Source: Bacteroides caecigallinarum (GTDB taxonomy: Bacteria > Bacteroidota > Bacteroidia > Bacteroidales > Bacteroidaceae). From it: a DNA stretch of 64,000 nt. This document shows, in pieces, positions 54,001-62,949 of this stretch (positions are counted from its first letter, which is position 1; each line of letters opens with the position of its first letter). The notes beneath the pieces are model-generated. The model worked only from the letters and a program-made list of their open reading frames with translations, did no database searches and was not told the DNA's origin. Location of the stretch: assembly GCF_016902295.1 (NCBI RefSeq), contig NZ_JACJLQ010000010.1, positions 1 through 64,000 of the forward strand. The letters are read 5' to 3'. The position numbers were made by a program, and so were the translations under genes.

Positions 54001-55701
54001 ATGAATCCTGAAGAAAAAATCATCATTTATCAAGTCTTTACACGTTTATTCGGCAATCAGAACCTCACGAGGAAGACCAACGGAAGCATAGATGAAAACG
54101 GATGTGGAAAGTTGGATTACTTCACCGAACAGGCACTTTCTGAAATAAAAGAACTTGGAGTTACTCACATCTGGTACACAGGAATTATAGCTCATGCCAC
54201 CCAAACAGACTATACCAAGTACGGAATCAACAAAGATCATCCGGCAGTAGTTAAAGGAAAAGCCGGTTCGCCTTATGCAATTAAAGACTATTACGACATC
54301 GATCCGGACCTGGCTGTAAATGTTGATAAAAGAATGGAAGAGTTCGAAGCTCTTGTAAACCGTACCCATAATGCCGGAATGAAGATGATAATCGATTTTG
54401 TTCCTAATCACGTGGCACGCCAATATAAGTCTTTGGCCAAACCGGACGGAGTAAAAGACCTGGGAGAGGAGGATGACACAACCGTATCATTCTGCCCAAA
54501 CAATAATTTCTACTACATACCAGGAGAAGAGCTGAAGGGAAATATCGACCTTTACGACACAGAAGGCGGCAAATACACAGAATTTCCTGCAAAAGCAACA
54601 GGAAACAACAAATTCGACGCATGGCCAAACAGAAACGACTGGTATGAAACAGTGAAACTGAACTATGGTGTTGACTATTTCAACAATACCGGATGTCATT
54701 TCTCCCCTATTCCCGATACATGGACAAAAATGAAAGACATTCTTCTGTTCTGGGCTGACAAAAACATCGATGGTTTCAGATGCGATATGGCAGAAATGGT
54801 TCCATGCGAATTCTGGGGATGGGCTATACCTCAAGTAAAAGAAAAATATCCTGACATAATATTCATCGCCGAGGTTTATAATCCTCAGGAATACAGAAAT
54901 TATATCCATAACGGACATTTCGACTATTTATACGACAAGGTTGGTCTGTACGATACTCTTAGAGCCGTTATCTGCAATAATGCATCAGCTACCAGCATAA
55001 CAGGATGTTGGCAAAGCGTGAACGACATTCAGAGTCACATGCTCAACTTCCTTGAAAATCATGACGAGCAACGAATCGCATCCGATTTCTTTGCGGGAAA
55101 TCCTCACAAAGCCTTCCCTGCAATGATTATCTCTGCATGCATGAATACTAACCCGGTAATGATATACTTCGGTCAGGAACTTGGCGAAAGCGGAATGGAC
55201 TGTGAGGGATTCAGCGGAAGAGACGGCAGAACTACTATTTTCGACTATTGGAGCATAGACAGCATTAGACGCTGGACAAACCATGGAAGATATAACACCC
55301 ATCTGCTGAACACAAAAGAAAAAGCCATCAGAAACTTCTACAGGACATTGCTGAATATATGTAATGAGGAGAAATGTATATCCCGCGGACAATTTTTCGA
55401 CCTTATGTATGCAAACATTAACGGATGGCAAATGGACGAGCACAAACAGTATGCCTTCTTGAGACAATGTGAGGATGAAGCCCTGCTCATTGCGGTAAAC
55501 TTTGGCGATATGAACATGAGAGCAGCCATAAACATCCCTAAGCATGCATTTGATTATCTTTCAATGCCTGAGATGGAAAACATTAAGGTGAAAGATCTGG
55601 TCAGCGGTAAAGAAGAGAAAATAAACTTTACTTCAACAAAACCCGTTGGAATTGACCTACCGGCAAATAACGGTAAGATTTTAAAGATAAAATTGAAGTA
55701 A
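54001..55701 (+). CDS. GH13 alpha-amylase family enzyme, cytoplasmic
   Basis: 566 residues without a signal peptide (MNPEEKIIIYQVFTRLFGNQ). (Beta/alpha)8 barrel with the GH13 regions: MIIDFVPNHVAR (region I), GFRCDMAEMVP (nucleophile Asp near 262), IIFIAEVYNP (acid Glu near 290), FLENHDEQRIA (Asp near 354). A C-terminal beta domain ends the chain. The lack of export suggests action on internal glucan or imported oligosaccharides, possibly together with the GlgP/GT3 pair at 44-49 kb. Exact specificity not predictable. Confidence 0.88.
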   Translation: MNPEEKIIIYQVFTRLFGNQNLTRKTNGSIDENGCGKLDYFTEQALSEIKELGVTHIWYTGIIAHATQTDYTKYGINKDHPAVVKGKAGSPYAIKDYYDIDPDLAVNVDKRMEEFEALVNRTHNAGMKMIIDFVPNHVARQYKSLAKPDGVKDLGEEDDTTVSFCPNNNFYYIPGEELKGNIDLYDTEGGKYTEFPAKATGNNKFDAWPNRNDWYETVKLNYGVDYFNNTGCHFSPIPDTWTKMKDILLFWADKNIDGFRCDMAEMVPCEFWGWAIPQVKEKYPDIIFIAEVYNPQEYRNYIHNGHFDYLYDKVGLYDTLRAVICNNASATSITGCWQSVNDIQSHMLNFLENHDEQRIASDFFAGNPHKAFPAMIISACMNTNPVMIYFGQELGESGMDCEGFSGRDGRTTIFDYWSIDSIRRWTNHGRYNTHLLNTKEKAIRNFYRTLLNICNEEKCISRGQFFDLMYANINGWQMDEHKQYAFLRQCEDEALLIAVNFGDMNMRAAINIPKHAFDYLSMPEMENIKVKDLVSGKEEKINFTSTKPVGIDLPANNGKILKIKLK

Positions 55702-55732
55702 AAAAAGACTGTTTCTACATTTATACATTACA

Positions 55733-56119
55733 ATGATAAAACAGGATTATATAATAAGAATGATACAGGAGATAATCTCTATGATTGTCACTGCCATCAT
55801 AAAAAAGAAAAGACTTGACAACAAAGAGTTGGAGAAATATGAATACAATACGCATGAGATGCTAGGAGTAAGTCCGAAAGAGCTCATGGACATAAGCACT
55901 GATGAAATTATATCACAATATTCAACATCAGAAAACGGAATGGATAAAATTGAACTGATAGCAGTCAGCCTTTTACTGTTCTCGGAAGAAACAGCCAATG
56001 ACCAGCTGTTGCTGAAATCAAGGCTGAAACAGAACGGATTATTCCTGCTGAAGTATCTGCAACAAAACAGTAATTCATATTCAATCCAACGCGAAATGCT
56101 TATGAAAATGATTTCATAA
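55733..56119 (+). CDS. Small helical protein, DUF6483-like
   Basis: 128 residues, all helical, no signal peptide: MIKQDYIIRMIQEIISMIVT at the N-terminus, then IKKKRLDNKELEKYEYNTHE and a two-helix C-terminal part. The N-terminal pattern (QDYIIRMIQEI) resembles DUF6483 proteins; this assignment is tentative. It lies 31 bases behind the amylase gene and shares its terminator, so it is probably co-transcribed. Confidence 0.6.
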   Translation: MIKQDYIIRMIQEIISMIVTAIIKKKRLDNKELEKYEYNTHEMLGVSPKELMDISTDEIISQYSTSENGMDKIELIAVSLLLFSEETANDQLLLKSRLKQNGLFLLKYLQQNSNSYSIQREMLMKMIS

Positions 56120-56122
56120 TAT

Positions 56123-56166
56123 AAGCGGTAGTTTCACACCACAGAATGGAACTACCGCTTTTTTCT
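56123..56166. terminator. Terminator between the DUF6483-like and Usp genes
   Basis: AAGCGGTAGTT (56123-56133) pairs with AACTACCGCTT (56150-56160), followed by TTTT. Between convergent genes. Confidence 0.8.
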
Positions 56167-56179
56167 ATACTACAAATAT

Positions 56180-57316
56180 TTATTTGATGATCAGAATCGG
56201 TGTACGTGAGTGGAATATCATTTTCTTTGCAATACTTGGGTTGAACAAACGTGCAAAGACGTTTCTCTTATAGTTGGATACGCATAGCACATCAATATTC
56301 TCTTCCCGTACATAATCATCCAGATTATTGAAGAAACTGTCCTCAGTAACCAGACTGTAATTAATCTTCAAATCAGGATATTGCTTGTGGAAATACTCCT
56401 TTATTCCAGAAAGCTTAATCTCATTCCATGTACGTCTTTCTTCATTGGAATTGAGATGTATGAAATAAATCTCAAAATTATAATCCTTGAAAGTGGTAAT
56501 CAAAGAATCGAATGCAATCAAGTCACGCTGATCGAAGTTTGTAATAAACGCCACTTTATTGATTTCCTTGAAATTAATCAGTTTGGCTTCCTCCGGAATG
56601 GAATATACAAACACAGGGCTACGCTCAATAACTTCGGCAGTAACACTTCCCATAAGACCATATTCTGTCATGTTCTCACCACGTGTTCCCATAACAATCA
56701 TCAAAGGTGATTCTTCGCGCGCGTATGCCAGAATTTCCTCTTCAGGAATACCTTCACGTAACAGACATGTGTATTTCACAGCCGGTATCTCACCGTCAGC
56801 AATAAGCTTATCTATTGTAGCCGTCAATTCATTCAGACGTTCATGAACATTATCCAACATACTCTTTATACCCAATTCAGCCTCATACGGCATACCATAT
56901 CCCTCTGTGGCATATTGCAGGCTCGGCATATATACCGGACTGAAATATACATGCATAAGCACAACTTCCACCTTAATCTGTGCCGCAAAATTCAAACCAA
57001 ACTTACATGCCTTTAATGAGTTGGCTGAAAAATCCACAGGTATGAGTATAGCAGGTTTCTTACGTTCATTTTCTGTTTCCTTTACATGTTCTTTCACCAC
57101 ATCCTCAGCCAGCCATGCAGAACTTTCTATTATGCTTAAAGCATGTGGTAAATCGCTTTCCTTAATTCGTATTCTTACTCCGGATGATATTACAGGCTGA
57201 ATCAGATTTACATTATGGATATACGCCTCAATACCTTCATTTTCCAATACATTTTTAAGTATCTGAGCTTTTGAATAAGTCAAGATAGCAAGTGTGACAA
57301 GTCTTTCCTCTTCCAT
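56180..57316 (-). CDS. Tandem universal stress protein with an N-terminal DUF2007-like domain
   Basis: 378 residues: DUF2007-like region (1-75; LTYSKAQILKNVLENEGIEA), first UspA domain (about 90-245) with an ATP-type signature IVMGTRGENMTEYGLMGSVT near its end, second UspA domain (about 250-378) without a clear G-2x-G-9x-G pattern. So the first domain probably binds ATP and the second not. Cytoplasmic stress protein. Single gene whose promoter box overlaps the hairpin that ends the next gene upstream. Confidence 0.85.
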   Translation of the reverse strand: MEEERLVTLAILTYSKAQILKNVLENEGIEAYIHNVNLIQPVISSGVRIRIKESDLPHALSIIESSAWLAEDVVKEHVKETENERKKPAILIPVDFSANSLKACKFGLNFAAQIKVEVVLMHVYFSPVYMPSLQYATEGYGMPYEAELGIKSMLDNVHERLNELTATIDKLIADGEIPAVKYTCLLREGIPEEEILAYAREESPLMIVMGTRGENMTEYGLMGSVTAEVIERSPVFVYSIPEEAKLINFKEINKVAFITNFDQRDLIAFDSLITTFKDYNFEIYFIHLNSNEERRTWNEIKLSGIKEYFHKQYPDLKINYSLVTEDSFFNNLDDYVREENIDVLCVSNYKRNVFARLFNPSIAKKMIFHSRTPILIIK

Positions 57317-57345
57317 AATTACATAGATTTAAGTTAGAAATAAAA

Positions 57346-57404
57346 CAAAAATAGCTATAATAGTCATTTCGAATAAAATAATCCAACAACTATTATAGCT
57401 ATTT
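57346..57404. promoter_or_regulatory. Usp -7 box inside a 15-bp perfect hairpin (terminator of the HTH gene)
   Basis: AAATAGCTATAATAG (57349-57363) and CTATTATAGCTATTT (57390-57404) are perfectly complementary. The minus-strand box TATTTTTG (57346-57353) overlaps the arm nearer to usp. So the terminator of the small HTH gene and the promoter of usp are interleaved. Confidence 0.55.
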
Positions 57405-57408
57405 CAAA

Positions 57409-57666
57409 TTACATACCAGTTTCTTCCTTGAGAATATCAAGTGCCTTTTCCAAAACCGTAGTATCATCAAGCATTACCAAACCTCCATCCGGTCCTGGTT
57501 CAAGGTGAATACCTACGCATTTACCGTCTTTAAAGTTCTGTCCTCCAAAAAAGTTTCTGACTGTTTCTACTGATATATTTAATTCATCGGCAATGCGATG
57601 CATACTTCCTTCCGGTAACGAGTCTTTAATGTTTCTTAGTTCATTAAAAGTAATAGTTCTTATCAT
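57409..57666 (-). CDS. Small HTH DNA-binding protein
   Basis: 85 residues. An HTH segment LPEGSMHRIADELNISVETV with RNFFGGQN following, then a beta-rich C-terminal part (CVGIHLEPGPDGGLVMLDDT) ending in a helix. This compact protein is recurrent in Bacteroidales by appearance, but I cannot name a characterised relative. Upstream of usp on the same strand, separated by the hairpin at 57349-57404. It could regulate usp; not shown by the sequence. Confidence 0.7.
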   Translation of the reverse strand: MIRTITFNELRNIKDSLPEGSMHRIADELNISVETVRNFFGGQNFKDGKCVGIHLEPGPDGGLVMLDDTTVLEKALDILKEETGM

Positions 57667-57803
57667 AGTAATCTGTATTTTTAGAATTAGACAATATGTT
57701 TTTTATCTCGATGATAAATATAAATAATATTTGTATGACAGACAAGAAAAATGTACACTTTTTATATAAATGTGCAAATTTTATCTCATAGTGACTACCA
57801 TTT

Positions 57804-58514
57804 CTAAAAATATAGAGATTTGGCAACAATCATTCCATAGATTACAGCAAACATATACGTAAGTAACAGAACCAATACAACGACATCTATACTTTTCACA
57901 TCATATCCGCTTGCGGTATATTGTGTGGAAATTAATCTTGGTTTCGGAAGAAATCTGTTGGAAATGAAATAATATAGGAAATAAATTATTACTCCCGACA
58001 AGAGACCGTCCAACATACCGAAAAACACATCACCCGGATAATGTACACCGAGATAAACGCGAGAATATGTAGGAATCAAAGCCCACAGGAACATCATAAA
58101 AGCAAGTTTTCCATTCTTTACAAGCAACGATATAAACATAGCCACAGCAAATGTATTTGCAGCATGACTTGATATAAAGCCGTACAAGCCTCCTGCCCTG
58201 TAATTGTTCACAGTATCTACCATATACATGAATTCAGGGTCTTTGGTAGGACGAAAACGTTCGAAAAGTGGTTTGCAAATTCCTGAAGAAGTCTGGTCAG
58301 CAAGTGTAATAACCAAGCCTATCATTAATAATATCAACATTCCCTGTTGAAACTTATTATTCTTGAAAATAACATACAGCAATGCAATAGCTGCAGGAAT
58401 CCATGTCTTGGTATTAGTTACTATATACATAAAGCCATCCCAGAATATTGAATCGCTACCATTGAGTTTCATCAATATCAGTTTGTCCAATTCTATTAAT
58501 TGCTGTATGTCCAT
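57804..58514 (-). CDS. PAP2-family membrane phosphatase
   Basis: 236 residues with about six membrane segments. The three phosphatase motifs are visible: KPLFERFRPT, FISSHAANTFAVAMF (His) and SRVYLGVHYPGDVFFG (Arg, His, Asp). Candidate substrates are undecaprenyl pyrophosphate, phosphatidylglycerol phosphate or lipid A phosphates. It starts 21 bases after batE and probably belongs to the Bat transcript. Confidence 0.9.
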   Translation of the reverse strand: MDIQQLIELDKLILMKLNGSDSIFWDGFMYIVTNTKTWIPAAIALLYVIFKNNKFQQGMLILLMIGLVITLADQTSSGICKPLFERFRPTKDPEFMYMVDTVNNYRAGGLYGFISSHAANTFAVAMFISLLVKNGKLAFMMFLWALIPTYSRVYLGVHYPGDVFFGMLDGLLSGVIIYFLYYFISNRFLPKPRLISTQYTASGYDVKSIDVVVLVLLLTYMFAVIYGMIVAKSLYF

Positions 58515-58535
58515 ATCAATAATTATTACTTGATT

Positions 58536-59285
58536 TTAAATCACTTCAATACTCTCAGTGGGAACCCATCCTCTATTTCCGTCTTCAAGGCTGACTTCTT
58601 TCCATCCCTTCATTGTATTGTCGTTAATATACACTTTTGTACCTTCATGAAGGACAAACAGATCAGTACCGCTTTCGTTAGGAGTACTTTTTACTGTAAC
58701 TGTAGGTTGCATAACTATTGCTCCTGTACGGTTGACAAGTTTATCCTTTTGAGCGTCGGCAAACAAATTACCTATAATAGTAAAAACCAGGAATACGACT
58801 GCCATAGAGAAACCTATTTTCTTCAGAACCACCTTATTACCGAAGATGTAAGTCGAAATTCCCAACAAGAACAGTATAAAACAAGCTATAGCAAACACAC
58901 TCCAAGACGACTCGCTCATGATATCTCTCAAAGTATTTACCCATGTAACAATGAAGACCTCACTTTTAGGAGTGACTTTATCTATTGTCTTGCTCTTTGC
59001 CATCTCAAGATTATACCTGATATCATCATCACCAGGCGAAAGGAGCAATGCACGCTCATAATTAAGAACAGCCTTTGCTATGCTCTTATCCTTGTAATAA
59101 CTGTTACCCAGATTATAATATACATCTGCCGATTCTTGTCCGGCACTCAGAATAGACTCATACTTTTCAATAGCAGTCTTAAAATCATTTTCCTGATAAG
59201 CTTTATCCGCCTCTTCCTTCACTGAAGCATTAGCTGTATAAACGGTACCTACCAGAAGCAATATAAAAACATACACTTTATTCAT
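58536..59285 (-). CDS. batE: BatE: TPR and SH3-like membrane protein
   Basis: 249 residues: signal peptide (MNKVYVFILLLVGTVYTANA), TPRs (about 25-95; ADVYYNLGNSYYKDKSIAKA), two membrane helices (about 128-170), and a C-terminal SH3-like domain (TVTVKSTPNESGTDLFVLHE then GNRGWVPTESIEVI). This is the layout of Bacteroides aerotolerance protein BatE. Last bat gene here, 23 bases after batD. Confidence 0.88.
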   Translation of the reverse strand: MNKVYVFILLLVGTVYTANASVKEEADKAYQENDFKTAIEKYESILSAGQESADVYYNLGNSYYKDKSIAKAVLNYERALLLSPGDDDIRYNLEMAKSKTIDKVTPKSEVFIVTWVNTLRDIMSESSWSVFAIACFILFLLGISTYIFGNKVVLKKIGFSMAVVFLVFTIIGNLFADAQKDKLVNRTGAIVMQPTVTVKSTPNESGTDLFVLHEGTKVYINDNTMKGWKEVSLEDGNRGWVPTESIEVI

Positions 59286-59308
59286 AAAATATATTTCTCC
59301 TATATGTT

Positions 59309-61150
59309 TTAACGTTTAATACTGTTTTCCATTTTGCTTATCACCTCAACAGATGCTGAATATACTTTATCCATAGTCTCATTCTGATTACCTGGTGCAT
59401 ATCTCGCAAATTCACATTCGGACAACACATTGATAAATTCTTTTATAAGCTCTTCCGATACGTTCTGTTTTGAAAGCTCAGCTTCAATGTTGTCTCTTGA
59501 CAGTTTCGATACAGGAATATTCAGCTTGTCACTGATATAACCCCACAATGCTTTCAGCACCTCATCATAGAATTCGTTGACCTTATTTTCAGAAAGTAAC
59601 TTACCGGCCAGTTTCATACGTTTGGTCGCAACCTTGTTTGCCTTTTTGGTTTTTACCTTTGCAACATTAGCATTTTCCATAGCCTGTTTTCTGTATATCA
59701 CAACAAACACAACAAACAATACGAATGGAATGATATACCACAAATAATAAGCGGTAGTAGCGAAGAAATAATATCCCTTCTGTTTCAATGCAGTATCACC
59801 GGTCTTAATGAACAGGATGTCAGTTCCAAGAACCTTTACATTTTCCTTATTGGTAAAGTCGGCTATTACCTGCTGGTTAGAAGCGCTTCCATCACCTTTA
59901 GCCACCTTCAGGTTATATGCATCACCCTTTAAAGTCTTATAATCTCCGGACTTGATATCAAAATACTTGAACTCAACGGCAGGTATTGTGAAATCGCCGG
60001 CATGACGCGGAATTGCAAGATACTCTATAGTCTTGGTTCCACTAAGTCCATTTGAAGTAAGCTCAAAATTATCTTCAATTTTAGGATCATAAATCTCGAA
60101 GTCATGAGGGAAATTAATTTCTGGAGCACTGACAAGCTTCATATTTCCAGTACCACTAATGGTAAGTTTAACTGTAACAGCCTCATTAGCTTTAAGCTCT
60201 GTAGCACTTATCTCAGATTTCATAGAGAATGTTCCGACACCACCCGAATAACCTTCAGGTTTAGCAGGAAGCGGATCGACATTGATTACAATCTTTGGGG
60301 CTACAATTTTCTTGTTCACCTCCACATAGCCACCACCATTGAAAAATGCCTCAAACGGATCGTCAGACACAGCGACTCTCTGAGCCACAACTGCATCAAA
60401 CGTTACAGCAGGAATCTCAAGACGTCCTGACTTTTGAGGGAAAATAACATACTGTCTGTAAACTACGGTATTATAGTTTCTTCCTTTATAATGTTCAAGC
60501 TTAAATGTCTTCTGGGTAGGCAATTCAACTTCCTGCACATAGAATCCCTGCTGGTCAGGCATCTTACCAAGCAGTTGTCGCAAATCGACAGTAGTATAAG
60601 CTTTATATGTCACTAATATAGCTTCTTGTTCGTGTACTTTGGTCTTACTTGCCGTAGCCAGGACAAACAGATCATTGTCGGATATCTTACCATTTGATTT
60701 CTGATTTCTCGAAGATATTCCGCTATTGCCCTGACTTTGGTTAGAATCGCTCTGCTCCTTATCCTTTGGCAACACCTTTATCGTAAGCGGATTAGAAAAG
60801 ATTTTCTTACCATCCACTTCAATACTCGCAGCAGGAATGTTGAATGTACCCTCGGAAACAGCCATCAATATATATGTATAAGTAATCGAACGGCTTGAAG
60901 ATACTTTACCATTAATAATCTGAGTACTGCTCTGTTGCGAACGGCTCGGCCCCATAAGGACATCGAAGCCTTTTGCCTGTGGAGCAAGAAAATCCTTCAC
61001 ATCCTGCGAATTTACAGTATATGTAAGTCTGAACTGATCGCCATTTACCACTACTTCAGGAGCCGACGCCTTCAATGTCACCTCGTCTTTGGCAAACATT
61101 TGCAGTGATACGGTAATCATCAATATCAAGAAAAGATATTTTCTCATCAT
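59309..61150 (-). CDS. batD: BatD: large periplasmic protein with a membrane anchor
   Basis: 613 residues from the ATG at 61150 (MMRKYLFLILMITVSLQMFA, signal peptide); an upstream GTG at 61171 is unlikely. The BatD region has Ig-like beta repeats (ASAPEVVVNGDQFRLTYTVN, KLTISGTGNMKLVSAPEINF), then a membrane helix near 480 (YYLWYIIPFVLFVVFVVIYR) and a cytoplasmic helical tail. Partner of the BatA/BatB vWA proteins in the envelope. Confidence 0.9.
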   Translation of the reverse strand: MMRKYLFLILMITVSLQMFAKDEVTLKASAPEVVVNGDQFRLTYTVNSQDVKDFLAPQAKGFDVLMGPSRSQQSSTQIINGKVSSSRSITYTYILMAVSEGTFNIPAASIEVDGKKIFSNPLTIKVLPKDKEQSDSNQSQGNSGISSRNQKSNGKISDNDLFVLATASKTKVHEQEAILVTYKAYTTVDLRQLLGKMPDQQGFYVQEVELPTQKTFKLEHYKGRNYNTVVYRQYVIFPQKSGRLEIPAVTFDAVVAQRVAVSDDPFEAFFNGGGYVEVNKKIVAPKIVINVDPLPAKPEGYSGGVGTFSMKSEISATELKANEAVTVKLTISGTGNMKLVSAPEINFPHDFEIYDPKIEDNFELTSNGLSGTKTIEYLAIPRHAGDFTIPAVEFKYFDIKSGDYKTLKGDAYNLKVAKGDGSASNQQVIADFTNKENVKVLGTDILFIKTGDTALKQKGYYFFATTAYYLWYIIPFVLFVVFVVIYRKQAMENANVAKVKTKKANKVATKRMKLAGKLLSENKVNEFYDEVLKALWGYISDKLNIPVSKLSRDNIEAELSKQNVSEELIKEFINVLSECEFARYAPGNQNETMDKVYSASVEVISKMENSIKR

Positions 61151-61206
61151 TATAAAATTTATTTTTTCCACTTATTAATATATCAATAGAAATTCAGTTA
61201 CAGGAT

Positions 61207-61908
61207 TTACCAGTCTTTCTCAAGTTTCTTTCCACTTACTTGCATCTGTTTTTTCACCTTATCCTGTACATCTTTTTCGTCCTGCATAGCAGCCCTGAGC
61301 AACTGTTCGGCATTTTCTTTCGACATTTCATCCTTATTTTGTTGCTGCTGTTGCTGATTTTGGTTCTGCTGTTGCTGCTGTTCCTGTTGTTCTTTATTCT
61401 GGTCCTTCTCGTCCTGTTTCTGATCCTGCTTTTTATCCTGTTGCTGGTCCTGATTTTGCTGCTGTTGCTGCTGGTCCTTCAACTGTTTTTGTGCAAGTAC
61501 AAGATTATATCGGGTTTCATTATCTTTAGGATTATTACGCAACGCTTCCTTGTATGCCTCAATACATTGTGGCAACTGCTTTGACGATTGCAGAATAACT
61601 CCCATATTGTGATATATATGAGCCAATTTTTCTTTATCTTTCTCCAAACGGGCTGCGGCTTCATACTGTTCCATCGCTTCCTTTGCCTTTTGTTGCATCA
61701 AAAGCGAATTTCCAAGATTATACATCACGTCAGACGATTTGGGATTGATTTCAAGTGCCTTTCTGTAATCCACTTCAGCTTTTACAAACAAACTGTCATT
61801 ATACAGTTTATTTCCGCTTCGAAGATAATCCCTGTCGGTTTTCTGTGAATAAGCCGCTCCGGAAACCATAATCACCAATCCACAAACATATAATTTTCTA
61901 CACCACAT
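61207..61908 (-). CDS. batC: BatC: TPR protein with a Gln-rich tail
   Basis: 233 residues, signal peptide (MWCRKLYVCGLVIMVSGAAYSQ), three TPRs (YRKALEINPKSSDVMYNLGN and following), then a low-complexity Gln/Asp/Lys/Asn segment (about 148-200) before a charged helical end. The Gln-rich region is length-variable in the family. 57 bases upstream of the batD start. Confidence 0.88.
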   Translation of the reverse strand: MWCRKLYVCGLVIMVSGAAYSQKTDRDYLRSGNKLYNDSLFVKAEVDYRKALEINPKSSDVMYNLGNSLLMQQKAKEAMEQYEAAARLEKDKEKLAHIYHNMGVILQSSKQLPQCIEAYKEALRNNPKDNETRYNLVLAQKQLKDQQQQQQNQDQQQDKKQDQKQDEKDQNKEQQEQQQQQNQNQQQQQQNKDEMSKENAEQLLRAAMQDEKDVQDKVKKQMQVSGKKLEKDW

Positions 61909-61911
61909 AAA

Positions 61912-62937
61912 TCAATCCTGTTTAAAAAGTTTCACATTCTTAAATATCGGATTTTTCCTGTTCAGCAACATTACATCTGCTGCAAGCAGAATCAATGCAA
62001 TCCATGCCAACACGTCAAACTGCTCATCAAACTCTGTATATACCTGTGTTTCAACGTCAGCCTTAGCCAACTTATTTATTTCGGCATTAAGAGCTCTTTC
62101 GGCATTGTTAGTGTTATCCACTCGTACATACATACCGTCTCCGGCTTTCGCTATTTCCTGACACATCTGCTCGTTAAGTCTTGTAACAACTACATTACCA
62201 TCCTTATCACGACGGAAATCATTACTTCCTTCGACAGGTATCGGCGAACCGTCAGGCGATCCAACGCCAAGAACAAAAACTCTGACACCCTTCTCTGCCG
62301 CGCTCTTTGCTGCTTCAACAGCCCCACCTTCATGGTTTTCACCATCAGTAATAAGCACAATAGCTCTTCCAACTCCTTCGTTAGGCGTGAAACTTTTCAT
62401 TGCCAAATCAATGGCTCCACGAATGTCAGTACCCTGCGTAGTTATAAGCGAAGGCGAGATTGTCTCAAGAAACATCTTTGCTGATATATAATCACTTGTT
62501 ATTGGCAACTGGGTATATGCTTCACCGGCAAAAACTATCATTGCGACTTTATCATTATTGAATGTTTCAACCAGTCGCGAAACCAGTTTCTTTGATTTTT
62601 CCAGACGGCTTGGAGTCACATCTTCTGCCATCATTGAGTTTGAAATATCAAGAGCCACAACAGTCTCAACTCCCTGACGCTTTACAGTCTCCATCTTTGA
62701 GCCAAACTGCGGACGAGCAAGCATGAATATTACCATCGCGAGAGCTACAGTAACAATCCAGAATTTTATGTCAGGTCTATACTTCGAAACATTTGGCATC
62801 AGATGCGCCATAAGTTCAGGATCGCCATATTGACGCAACCTCTTCCTCCTTCTGTAGTTGGTATATAAATAAAATATCACCAAAAAGGGGATAATCAGCA
62901 ATAAATATAAATATATCGGTTCTCCAAATCTAAACAT
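61912..62937 (-). CDS. batB: BatB: von Willebrand A membrane protein
   Basis: 341 residues. Membrane helices at about 8-25, 58-75 and near 310-330 flank a vWA domain with MIDAS motif VVALDISNSMMAEDVTPSRL (DxSxS) and LITDGENHEGG. BatA/BatB partners act in the inner membrane and face the periplasm. 3 bases precede batC. Confidence 0.92.
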   Translation of the reverse strand: MFRFGEPIYLYLLLIIPFLVIFYLYTNYRRRKRLRQYGDPELMAHLMPNVSKYRPDIKFWIVTVALAMVIFMLARPQFGSKMETVKRQGVETVVALDISNSMMAEDVTPSRLEKSKKLVSRLVETFNNDKVAMIVFAGEAYTQLPITSDYISAKMFLETISPSLITTQGTDIRGAIDLAMKSFTPNEGVGRAIVLITDGENHEGGAVEAAKSAAEKGVRVFVLGVGSPDGSPIPVEGSNDFRRDKDGNVVVTRLNEQMCQEIAKAGDGMYVRVDNTNNAERALNAEINKLAKADVETQVYTEFDEQFDVLAWIALILLAADVMLLNRKNPIFKNVKLFKQD

Positions 62938-62949
62938 GGCTAATAACTT

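Noticed and set aside
61240-61584. Plus-strand Leu-rich ORF as a membrane protein
   Set aside because: It is the antisense reading of the Gln-rich tail of BatC.
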